A stretch of DNA of 64,000 nucleotides, taken from contig NC_063152.1 of assembly GCF_020921035.1 (NCBI RefSeq), forward strand, positions 2,114,001 to 2,178,000. Reading direction: 5' to 3'. This document shows positions 1-10,231 of the stretch, one piece after another. A program made the position numbers and the translations under genes. The stretch's first letter is position 1. Every line of letters starts with the position of its first letter. This DNA comes from Rhodamnia argentea (taxonomy: Eukaryota > Streptophyta > Magnoliopsida > Myrtales > Myrtaceae). Under the pieces are notes generated by a model that ran no database searches, was not told the origin of the DNA, and saw only the letters and a list, made by a program, of their open reading frames with translations.

Positions 1-179
1 TGGAGACGACAGACAAAATTAACTAAACTTTGCACAGACAATATACTAAATGAGTTCGTGAATCTATATTTTATGCATTTTCTAAGAATTAGGATGTTAA
101 TTTAACACCTATCATCATAGCCATCCGACTCACTTTCATTTGCCGAGTCAAATCGGTTCACCAGTAATGGATTGCATAC

Positions 180-2120
180 CTGAATGTAGGAGCAGTCGAT
201 CAGCTTTTCCAGATCTCCCAAGCGAATTACATCATGATAGACGTATCGCCTCACCTGTCACAAAAGTCTTATTTCAGTATAGTGAATGGCACTATCGTAT
301 GTCGAAACCGTCACTAACTTATTCAAATGGTATGTGATTTAGAAATTACAGATCTATTTTTGAGTATATGCATTGACCAGCGTTGAGTGACCTAATTACA
401 AGAGGAGAGATTCTATGAAGTCTGAAGAGAAGCAACATGATTAGGTTTCTTTATAAGAGTTCGCTCGATTTCATATTGTTTACTCTTCTTCACTATCTTG
501 AAAACACAAGCTCCTGTTCTTAGTAATAGCTAGTCAGTAACCTGGGGATCTTGTCGGCAAAGTGCCATTTGAAAACCTAGTTGAAAACCCATCGCTAATC
601 CAATGGAAGGTAAATCGATCACTAGTCGAGAATTTTCGACACCCCAAATGAACATAAACGCGCCCGACTACTGCAATATTCGAAAAGTCAAAGAAATTAT
701 TGCCCCTATCGAAATCGCCTACAAAAATGAGAACGAGGATGAGAAAGGTCGGCTCATAAGAAATCACAAACTTCCTTAATTAATTTTGGAACTGGTGCTT
801 TTAGGGCATCCGTTAACAAAATTCTCCTGAAAAAAAGAGGTTTATAGAGTATTCTACCTATCTGTAATCAATCTCAACCTTCTTCCTTGTGCAGTGATGG
901 CATGGATCAAAACATCAACTAATGATAATTTTGGACTATGAGAATGATGCATCTCCACAATTTTTTTTTTTTTTTGCTAGGTTTGGTTGTCACAGTAGTC
1001 CTTTCTAGTATATGCAGGCAATGTGCACCAAGCAAAAAAGCAAGAAAAGGGCAAGAGAGAGAGAGAGAAAAAAAAAAGGTATGGAGGAAGTGAAAAGTGA
1101 TGGGATGGCATCACTGCCAACTTCAATTATTGGTGAAACGAGGCAACAAACCTTCCATGCTAGGAAACAAATGTAGGCATCCTTCCACCACATAATGAGA
1201 CCAAATTTCCTTAATTTAATGCTATAGTACTTTTGGAGGAACTGAATTTGGGAAAAATAAAAAATTTCCGGTCAAACTTGCACTTGCAGTAAGAAAGCTA
1301 CAGCTCAGGAATGCTTTGCAGGGCAAAATACATGGATATGAATAAAGAGTGGCACAAAAACAAAAAAAAACAAAAAAAAGACCAATTTATGGATGGCCCC
1401 AACATATGATACCACGCATAATCTTCACGATTAATCTGGGACAAAACGATTACTAACCACTTTTTTTTTTTTTTTGGTCCAAAACGATTACTAACCACTT
1501 AAAAACTTAGATAGAAGTGAAGAATTCAAAACCATCATCATGTTCAGTCTGTTTCTTGAAAGGAGAACAAAAAAACAAACTAGCGGTTGATGAGACAATG
1601 CACGGGCAAAGTGGAAGATCCACTAGCCAAATGATGTGAAACTCAGCAAGTTTGGACCGACCATGCAAATTCATAATCATTTTGAATCCCTAGCAGCGCT
1701 AGCTAGGTCTAAGCTGACAATTATCCTACATTAACTTTGTGAGTAGCAGGCAAGGAAAATTTCATCAGCAAGAAGAAGAAGAAGAAGAAAGATAACCAAA
1801 GTGCTGCAGGAAACAGTATCTGTCAAAACCCGAAAAGCAAAATTTGGGAGAGAACTAGTGAAATCCCGCGCAGACAGCACAAGAGATTTCTCAAGTAAAG
1901 CGAAGGGCTTTCGTAGATACCTGAAGGAGGGGGTGAGAGGGGTGAGAAGGGAGGCAGTGAGGGCAGATGCTGAGGCAGCAGCGCAGGCAGAAGATGTTCT
2001 TCTCGCTCTTCCGCCGATCCTCGTGGAACCCGCACACCCCGAAGAACCTCTCCCCCATCAGCCCCTCCAGCCACCCTCTCCCGCCCGGTCCCGCCTCCTC
2101 CTCCTCCTCCTCCTCCTTCT

Positions 2121-2124
<4 letters not shown>
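180..2124 (-). CDS. PLATZ-type zinc-binding transcription factor, N-terminal part (gene runs off the left edge)
   Basis: Two exons are visible. Exon 1 is 1921..2124 (68 codons, ATG at 2124, donor GTATCT) and exon 2 is 180..254 (25 codons, acceptor GTGACAG, donor GTATGC); both are phase 0, separated by a 1,666-bp intron. Exon 1 reads GWLEGLMGERFFGVCGFHED, then a Cys/His-rich block with C-x2-C and C-x2-C-x4-H-x2-H spacing ending in PLLQ. Exon 2 reads VRRYVYHDVIRLGDLEKLID followed by CSYIQ. This is the diagnostic PLATZ domain (plant AT-rich sequence and zinc-binding protein), a plant-specific nuclear family that binds A/T-rich DNA and usually represses transcription. The remaining exons, normally encoding the INSAKV block and a second Cys cluster, are not in positions 1-179. 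The N-terminus is unusual: a Lys-Lys-Glu7 tract encoded by GAG/GAA triplets directly beside a GA microsatellite. Family assignment is firm; target genes are unknown. Confidence 0.9.

Positions 2125-2158
<34 letters not shown>
2096..2158. repeat. TCC/CT microsatellite spanning the PLATZ start codon
   Basis: On the + strand a (TCC)n tract to about 2117 passes into (CT)n at 2125..2158. On the gene strand this is (GA)n in the 5' leader, then ATG, then GAG-rich codons giving the poly-Glu N-terminus. GA/CT tracts are common in plant 5' leaders. Confidence 0.9.
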
Positions 2159-2160
<2 letters not shown>

Positions 2161-2410
2161 ATGAGCAAAGGATGAAGTGGAACCAGAGAGGGTCAGATGA
2201 AGAAGACGCTGCTCAATGAATGCTGATGTGCTCCTCCTCCTCTCCTTCTCCTTCTGCTTTGACTACTTTTACTTGGGAGTGTACAGGAACGTGTGCGTGT
2301 GCGTCGTGCGTGCGTGCGTGCGTGAGTACAATATTATTGAGGAGGGATGCGGTATATGTATGGCTTTTGCTTGGCAACTTTTGCATCATATGCCCTTCTT
2401 TTTTTTGGAG

Positions 2411-2419
2411 AAACCCTAG
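2411..2419 (-). promoter_or_regulatory. Telo-box-like motif upstream of the PLATZ gene
   Basis: AAACCCTAG on the + strand (CTAGGGTTT on the gene strand) lies about 290 bp upstream of the PLATZ ATG. Telo-boxes are frequent in plant promoters and leaders; function here is inferred only. Confidence 0.35.
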
Positions 2420-2599
2420 CCTCATTTCTCCGTATTTCTAGCTGGCTTCCCCCCACACCCCCTTGGTCTTCTTGCGCATCATACCGTATCTGGCTACTGC
2501 ATCCATGTGGAGAGAGTTTGTCAACCGAAAGTTTTACCTGGAAAGAATTCGGCGCGTAGCCACGACAAAATAGAGAGTAAAATCCAAAAAGAAAAATTC

Positions 2600-4110
2600 A
2601 AATTTATTCTGATCTACTAACAAATTAGGGGCTACACTAGTAGGTGGTTTTACTATAATTAGCACATCACATTTCTATGTTACATCACTCAATTACAAGT
2701 GAAAATGAATATATATAACTATAGTTATTCATTATTTAAGCCCAAACTACCAATAAAATATGGGTTCAAACTATAAAAGTGATATGGTGTTTAGATGGCG
2801 CTGTCCCCTTGAGATCTCTCTATCCGCTTGCCGGAGAGTGCGATTCCGGTGCTTTCCTGTCAATAAGAAGTGTAAACCGCACCCCAAAACATAGATAAGT
2901 GATATGGTGATGGACTGTCATTAGGGATATAACAATATGGTAAAGTCCATATGTATACTTTTTCAAAAAAGCATATATGATGCTAGCAATGTTTGAGCCA
3001 ATCCTTGTTAAAGAGGTTTTGAAGCAATTTATGTAAGCCGTGAAAACGACACCCCAAGATGTCTATAGCTAAAATCTAGAACACAATAATAGAGGAAAGA
3101 TGGATTTGCATAGCTGATTCGGAACCCCTCATTCTTGATACGGAATAGCTACGTGTTTCTCCTCTATTGTCATCTATATCATTGGCAAGTCTGCCTTTCG
3201 GGATTCACTTTTTATAACTACTCCTCATGTGAGTTATTTGTGCATAGGATTAGAGGATAAACTTTGGTACTATTTATAAAGTTTTCAGCCACAAACTCTC
3301 TTATCACGAGTCGAGCTTTACTCGGTCCACAAAAGCCAGCCTCATATTAAACTAATGAAAAATTTTTATATCTTACCTTAACCAACCTCGTAAAATGATA
3401 AATTTCAACCTCACTTAATATAGTCCACAAAAAAAAAAATTCTTATAATTTAGGCTAATCCTATATCGACATAATCGAATTCTCTCTTTTTGGGATCATT
3501 CCGCGTTGCTTTTCTGAAAGTAATTCAAAAGCTTTGTCCTTTTTTTCTTGTTATTGAGATTGTTCTTCCCACGGTCTTGATTAGATAACCTGTGTCCTAA
3601 ATTAAGAGCTTTCTCTTTTCTTGCATGTATGGTTTACATCTATTTGCGGTTTGTAGAACCTATACATGCATTGGACAATTGTTTGTTTATGGCTATTGTA
3701 CATTGACCGGTGGATAGGTTGTATTCTCTAAGATTTAAGGCTGCACAGGGGCAAAGGATGATGAAAAGATAGTGCTTTGATGAATTGCGACGGCAAGGTA
3801 CGATTGACATAACGTTGAAGGTTGATGGGTTTTGGAATCTCTAACAAAAAATTTGTGATATATATTAGTGTGTCGCATTGAGGATATTAACCTTTGCGGT
3901 TTTCGCGATATCAACCTTTTCGAAATATCTCTTTATCTTCCGTTTGATGGCAATTGCAACTATCGCAATAATTGTTGCTAATTTGCTATTACTTCGGACT
4001 TTTAGCGGCGACTAGGGTCCTTTACCTGCAATTTGCTATAATTGCCGTTGTAACTCTTAGCGACTTGCCCTACAAGTACAATGGCGATCGTGCAACCATG
4101 CTACATCGTT
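2600..4110. other. AT-rich intergenic DNA, nothing recognised
   Basis: I see no supported gene, RNA or complete transposon here. ORFs are short and lack family motifs. Homopolymer runs and short inverted segments suggest decayed repeats. Confidence 0.5.
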
Positions 4111-4126
4111 TAATGGTGATTGATTT

Positions 4127-4460
4127 GAATCGACAAAGGTCGTAAAAGGGAGTTCTTTATTGGCGGTCCTCTCTACATATTACCTATACCTAGTACTAAC
4201 AGTTCATAGCAATTACTAAGAAAATTACCCGACCTATACACGGCTTCCACGATTTTGTATATTTCATTGTGTTTCTCCCGAAAAAACGTGAGCGAAATAT
4301 AGTTTGAAATATGAATCGATGAGTAACTCGACAAAGGTTGCGAATAGGCTCTTTGTTGATTGACGGTCCTCTCTATATGTTACTTATACCTACTATTAAT
4401 AGTTTACAGCGGTTACGAAAAGAAAAACTACCCAAGCCATACACGGGGTTACGCGATTTA
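4127..4460. repeat. Diverged tandem duplication, period about 200 bp
   Basis: The segment beginning GACAAAGGT at 4132 recurs at 4331 with the same order of landmarks: GGTCCTCTCTA at about 4165 and 4365, then TACC/TACTTATACCTA, then a CCATACACGG-like block. The copies differ by many substitutions and small indels, so the duplication is old. No gene is recognisable in either copy. Confidence 0.7.
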
Positions 4461-5400
4461 TCGCTACTTATTTACTATTTCCAATCACGTCGACTCCACT
4501 ACCCGATGGTCGTTGCTTCCACATTGTAAGCATCAATTGCACTATACATTTCGAGTGCAAGAACGCTCGAGTAGCATTATATTTGAAAACCCAATTCAAT
4601 TTCTTCTTTTTCAAGAAGCATCGAGTATAGAATTCGTCGAGATTTTCATTTTCGCCGTATAAAAACCACGCTCTAAAAATTCGGAAAAAATAAATAAATA
4701 AAGAAAAGGGTGACCAAAATTAGTAATGTCATTACATATAACTTCAACCAAAATTGAACAAAGATTCCTAGAAGTGTGCAAAGGCTACGCCATACTTTTG
4801 CCTGTCGGGAGAATATGGTCTTACTAAATTCATCGAAATCTGAAAATTTGACATTATTCGCGTTGGGGAACTCGAAACCACCAAATTGTATGCTTTGTTG
4901 TCTACTCACTTGGGGAGGCGTGTCTTCTTTCTTTAATCACGATATTCATCCCCGATCAAACCCCAATTATGGCATGCATCGTGTAGAGATCTCCACCGTC
5001 GATTCGAACCGATTTTCACATCAAATCAAACCCATTTTTTTTTAAGGAAAAACAAAATGACAAAAGTACATTAGGAATGCCAATATTGATGTACGGCGCT
5101 CATTTCAGATTATGAAACTCGAGACGCTCGGACAATTTGGACAAATCTTAAATGTAATTGTCGTGCGAATGAGTGCAATTGCGCCGACTCTCTCTGCAAA
5201 AATTTAGTGCAAAATCCAATGGCTGGGCGACGAGGAGGAGAAACGTTAGGACTTTGCGCATGTGACATCCAACGTGTAAATCAGCTTCCCCAAATATTCT
5301 TCCCAAGGCTTAACCTGACAAAGTTTTAGTCTTCTAGCCAATATGTCGAGTCACGTTCGATATAGTCGTGGCTGAACTGTAACCATGCCATTATGTTAAG

Positions 5401-5750
5401 TGCGGTGGGGATAAGTACATTATTAGTGCCATAACTTTTGTACGGCGTTCACTTGAGTGTCATAACTTTCAAAACGTTCACTTAAATGTCATAACTTTAA
5501 AAAATCGTTTACTTGAGTACTATCGTTAACGTGGACGCCGAAAAACTAACGTGGACGCTGGAAAAGCTGACGTCAAGTCAAAAAGTTGGCGTGGCATGTC
5601 GAAAGCTAACATGGCACGCCGAAAAATCTGATGTGGATGTCGAAAAAGTTGACGTAACACTTAAGTAAATGATTTTTGAAAATTATGGCATTCAAGTGAA
5701 CTCCGTACACAAGTTATGACACTCGGGATATACTTATTCCGGTGCAGTCA
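5401..5750. mobile_element. Foldback MITE with long imperfect inverted termini
   Basis: The left arm (about 5401-5515) reads TGCGGTGGGGATAAGTACAT and then carries repeated CATAACTTT and TTCACTTGAGTG-type units. The right arm (about 5655-5751) is its imperfect reverse complement, ending TATACTTATTCCGGTGCA. The core carries repeated GACGCCGAAAA-like units. No ORF is present. No clean target duplication could be identified. A related fragment (AAAGTACATTAGGAATGCCA, then GTACGGCGCTCA) lies at about 5063-5115. Confidence 0.7.
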
Positions 5751-6112
5751 GTTACATGTTCGTTTATTTTCCGATTAGAATGGCGCGGCACGCCAAAATC
5801 GAGCGAGGCAACTTTTCGAAAGTCGGTGTGAGCTGTTGTTGACTATGAAAGTATTTGTAGTCGGTAAGGTGTTTGGCAAGTTGCGGCGCCATTTTTTCGG
5901 ACTTGAAACCGCTGCTGGAAAACTAATCTGAGCATCCTCGGATGAGAGAACATACAAGCTCGTATGGCAATACGATCCGAAGGAAAAGGAAGTTCTAAGA
6001 TTATGCGACTCCGCCATATGATCTCGTTTTTTTTATATTTCTCTTACGGGTAAATTCTAAGATTTCGAAAAAGTTATTTTTTTCGTTTCGTGGGTAGCGC
6101 TCGATTGGACAC

Positions 6113-6427
6113 TAAGGGTGTCAAAAAAAAGCCCGACCGCCCGACCCGGCCCAAAAATTTGCCAAATTTTCGATCTTTTTGGGCCGGGCCGGCTCCGGCT
6201 TTTTTGACACCCATGTTTTCTTTTTAATTTATTTTCTTTTTGTTTTTCCTTTTTTATATTTGATGAGCTTGTCATGGGCTTTTGATTCTAAAAAACGAAA
6301 AAAAAAAGGTAAAAAAAATCCGACCTGGCCCGAAAAGTTGGGGCATATGTAATTCGGGCTTGGGCCGGGCCAAGCTAGGTATTGTTTAGTTTCGGACAGG
6401 CCGAGACCCGGCCCGTTGATGCCCCTA
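6113..6427. mobile_element. Non-autonomous hAT-type element (MITE), 315 bp, with 8-bp target duplication
   Basis: The termini are TAAGGGTGTCAA on the left and, reverse-complemented, TAGGGGCATCAA on the right, matching the TAGGGGTGTCAA type of end seen in plant hAT elements. The flanks are perfect 8-bp direct repeats TTGGACAC at 6105-6112 and 6428-6435, the duplication length diagnostic of hAT transposases. The interior is rich in GGCCCGGCC-type sequence and carries an internal inverted copy of the end (TTTTTTGACACCCATG near 6203). There is no transposase ORF, so it would depend on a transposase supplied in trans. Confidence 0.85.
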
Positions 6428-6481
6428 TTGGACACGTGTCATGCACCTAACACGGTTCCTATGAAATAATCTTGCACGTGC

Positions 6482-6832
6482 ATGATTTGTGTGCAAAGTA
6501 GAATTCCACCATCCCAAGTTCTCAGGCATCAGCAGGAGGTGAGGATTCAAAAGGGTCACGAATGTTTCCCTCTTGATCTTAATCCCAATCCTCGTCCTTA
6601 CGTGCGAGTGTTGTTTTTTCTGCAGGGCCCTCTCAGTCCATCTGAGCTGGAGTTTCGGGCCGTAGACGGCTCAATTAATGAACCACAGGAGCCACACTTG
6701 CGGGCCGTAGTTGGCCCGATTGATCAAAAGTCATTGGAGGCTTTCCGATGCAAATTGGCTCGGAGCATGTACGCCACTAGATCATGTGGGTTTCACGTGA
6801 AGTCCACGTTCTCCGAGTTCTTACGACAATAG
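6482..6832 (+). pseudogene. Unidentified ORF relic with an internal 15-residue peptide repeat
   Basis: A 116-codon ATG ORF of no recognised family. A 45-bp direct repeat (CGGGCCGTAG at 6656 and 6701) falls in frame and gives two diverged peptide copies, FRAVDGSINEPQEPH and LRAVVGPIDQKSLEA. A strong acceptor-like site (TTTTTTCTGCAG ending at 6625) lies inside it. No flanking exon or promoter was found. It could equally be a chance ORF in repeat DNA. Confidence 0.25.
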
Positions 6833-6839
6833 AGCGTAG

Positions 6840-8655
6840 GCGATAACTTTTACAATTACATTGCACCGCCTTTTACTCATGTCAGGCTCACAACTAAGCT
6901 CGGCATTTGCACGACGTGCCCTTGCACTTCGTATTCATCATGAAATGGATCTTCGCCCCTTCCGAGAAATTAATCACGCAAGGCTCCGCTCACTAAGATG
7001 GTGGGCATGGCTCTAAGATCACCTTGAGCAAGACACGCCGTGGATCACGGGCAAGATTTGGAGCACATGAGCATGACGAAGGCCTCAATCGAACCGTAAA
7101 CCGAGCGCGTGTTCGAGACATTTAAGCTATCGGATTCAAAACACGGTTAAGTACCTAGATGTCGCGATCTTCACCCCGTGCCACAGAAGGCCCCCCAGAG
7201 AGGAACCGGCCCGCGCTCACTATACCGACATCGGACCGGTCGATCTCGTGACGTTCGGTTTGCTACTGGTTAGTGTGCTGTCTCTTTCCCTTAGGGGGCA
7301 AGCTGCTTTAGGAGCACGCACGGCATTTCCTTGATGTTGAATTCCGATCCTAACACTGTCTGTCCTTGTCAAAGCATCAGCATCGGCAAGCAGATGAAAG
7401 TGGAACCCAGGACGACGTGACAGTGTAATGTGCGAGCATATTCTGAGGACATGTAATAAGTGTGGAGTTGATTTTTGTTAGTTTGGTACTTGGTTGGTGT
7501 CCATGACAGGGAGGCTTTATTATTAGTTAGCGTGATGGAAAGTACGGTGTAGCTTCTATCCATCCTAGCTCGAGTTTGGTAGATTTCTGGATCTTATGAT
7601 CGTCGAATCTCGATTTTACTCGCTCCAACACATATACGTCAGAAATTTACTTTTAGCTAACGTGACATCACGTGGCAAGCCCCGTGACTTGATTATTATT
7701 ATTTTTTTTTCGAAAACCATGTTGTTGCCATACGGTCTGCAGCATTTCGCGCAACAATTAATTGGAGTCAGATTGAGTGCATCGACTGTCATAAAAGTTT
7801 GTTGGGTAATTGATGGGATTTCTTAGAAAGCTCGGACCTTCGACTCATCGATGTGAATATCTGAAATCCATACAAGATGGGCAAAAGGGGGATGAAAGGC
7901 ATATCTTTAATGGAGTCTAGCATGCGCTGTACTTTATGGAGATCATACAGAATCCACCAAAGTCCAATCGTGCGACATAGTAGTGCAAATGACCAAATCT
8001 CGGTGTCGATCAAAATAAGAGACTTAAGGAAAATCCTGTAATGTTCTAATATCACATATATAGCACAAAAATATTGACCCATCATCAGGTCTTGTCCAAG
8101 GCTTTAGGAGACTAGTTTACACATGATATGTCATCATCAAACTTGTCCCCAGCGACTGGTTTAATATCTTGCGATCTGCTACGACCGGCGCCTTGACAGT
8201 GTTTCGATGTCACGGCCGGGGCCGATGGCCCGAGCTCGATGGTCGTGAGGCACGTATCGTCTTGGGCCGCAAGTAGTGCGCCGGCCAACTCAAGCGTGGA
8301 ACCCCTAATACCAACCGCTAAGGAGGGCACACGGGATCTTTTGCAAGCAGGGTGGAAAACGAGTTCCAGGTAACATTCATTCTGATTGTATTAACCAACA
8401 ATCGTACGAGTAATGTAAGATTGTAAGTGAGAAGGATGAAAATATCCGCGTGCTCAAACGGAGTGTCACTATGTCAATGTGGCATATGTACTTATAATAC
8501 GAGAGCTCCGTACTTTGATGACATGTGGAGCTGGTGAATTAGATGACCTGTAGATCATGTCAAAATGGATTATAAGACTTATTTCTTAATTCATATTTGA
8601 TGGGTTGAGTTGTTATATAGATTTAGGGAAAATGAATGGTATATGGATTTAGGAA
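6840..8655. other. Intergenic, relatively GC-rich, unrecognised
   Basis: Patches around 6890-7330 and 8150-8340 are GC-richer than their surroundings. A 72-codon minus-strand ORF (8112-8330) and a 98-codon one (7789-8085) have no motif I know. They may be fragments of decayed transposon or gene sequence; I cannot support any as a gene. Confidence 0.4.
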
Positions 8656-8659
8656 AAAT

Positions 8660-9617
8660 GACACGTATGGTCTCTAAATTTTGGCTCAATATACAAAATG
8701 ATCTTTGAGCTTTTAATTTGTTCAATGTGAACCATGAACTCCCAATATGCAATGTGGTCCCCGAACTATCAATATGCAATGTGATCCCTGAATTTTATTT
8801 GTTTAATAAAATCCCTAAATTTTTGAAACATATTTAATTTAGTCTCCTAGATTACATGCCAACGACTTTCACTTCGACACGCCTTTGTTCGTGATCACTT
8901 AGAGCCCCTCTTCTATCAAAAGGGAGTCCCAGGTCTTAAATTAATTGAAGGACTAATATATATATAATTTTTTATGGCTTATCTATGGATGGAATCAATG
9001 ATGCAGTATTTGCATACAAAAGCTTTGCTAGAAGTCGAATTCAGTATATGAACTGGTTTAGGGGCCCATATCAATAATTATGATTTTACATATGAACAAT
9101 TCCTCAATATCTGGTTCATTCATTGGGTCATACTCCCCACCACTTGTGGCTCCACTCCACAATTTAAAAAATGCAAAGAAAGATCCAACCTGTCCTTAGA
9201 GAAAGAGGATGAATAATTCTTTGTGTGTTTTTTTTTTTTTTTCATGCATAAGGCCATAAGATTACCTAGTAGAAAAATTCTTCGGTAAATGGGTTGTGAA
9301 ATGCTCGCTTTGGTTTCAAGGCATATGGAATATAAAGTTTGATAACGAACTCTCAATGTGCAATGTGGCCCATGAACTTTATTTATTTAACGAAGTCCCC
9401 GAACTTTTAGAATATGTTCAATTTAGCCTATAGACTATATAAAAATATTCAATATTGTCATCGATCTTAAATTAATGGAAGGATTACATTAAACAATTTC
9501 ATATAGTTCAAGATCCATATTGAACATGTATTAAAAGTGCAATGACCACATTAAATAAATTAAAAATTCAAGGACGACATTATACATTCGGCCAAAGTTT
9601 AAAGGAATATTGGTGTC
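8660..9617. mobile_element. Foldback element, about 960 bp, imperfect inverted termini
   Basis: The left end reads GACACGTATGGTCTCTAAAT, followed by TTTGAGCTTTTAATTTGTTC-like units. The right end, reverse-complemented, reads GACACCAATATTCCTTTAAA followed by CTTGAATTTTTAATTTATTT-like units. The arms align imperfectly over roughly 100 bp. The middle (about 8900-9340) is unrelated and may be a nested insertion. The same termini recur in a shorter element at 34162-34472, so this is a dispersed family. Confidence 0.65.
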
Positions 9618-10060
9618 GGCATCCCATGCACTCACAACAGTAGAACAAAAACCTATATGGGTGTGAAATGGGTTCACAATTTATATAGATTCAACCTACC
9701 TCTATGCTCTCTTTTACCCTCACTCGATCTTATGCTCGCTCGGTCGCTTCGCGCTCTTATAGCGTAGTTTGTATACGAGTTGTCATAAATTAGATTAAAC
9801 ATGAAAGTGTTCCAAGAATATTAATCGACTCATATATGAGTTGGGTATGTCTCGAATATGGGTTAATAAATTTATATTATATAAAAATAAATCAAAACGA
9901 ATTAAATAAATTAATTTGAGTCAAAGTCATTTTCGACCCGATCCAAACCACCCCTTTCACGGGTCTAGTATTCCAAACATTCTCAGCTGGGAGGTCAAAT
10001 TCGTAATTTCGTATCCAAGCAAGGTGGTTAATCGCAGCTGATTCGATTCTTGTCTTCCTC
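9618..10060. other. Upstream flank of the UDP-GlcNAc pyrophosphorylase gene
   Basis: AT-rich DNA with no gene. A run of Ser/Leu-rich low-complexity sequence lies near 9715-9765. The promoter of the downstream gene should lie in the right part, but no clear TATA box was assigned. Confidence 0.4.
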
Positions 10061-10068
10061 GCCACTGT

Positions 10069-10099
10069 TCCCTCTCTCCTCTCTCTCTCTCTCTCTCTA
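10069..10099. repeat. CT microsatellite in the 5' leader region of the pyrophosphorylase gene
   Basis: (CT)n tract about 135 bp upstream of the start codon. CT-rich leaders are typical of plant housekeeping genes. Confidence 0.8.
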
Positions 10100-10231
10100 G
10101 CCTCAACCAACAACAGACACCTCCCTCTATAATTTCTGTCACCGGATTGACAGTCCCACGCCCAGCTGCTGCGAAGACCCCCGGCTCGAGCGTCGTAGCT
10201 CCTCAGAGTGAATCGAGCTCGGCTCGCTCCG

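Noticed and set aside
534-767. Minus-strand ORF with RVYVHLGC, superficially like the PLATZ RRYVYHDV exon
   Set aside because: The genuine exon (VRRYVYHDVIRLGDLEKL) is at 180-254 with correct splice sites and phase. The 534-767 similarity is short, needs gaps and lies within the intron.
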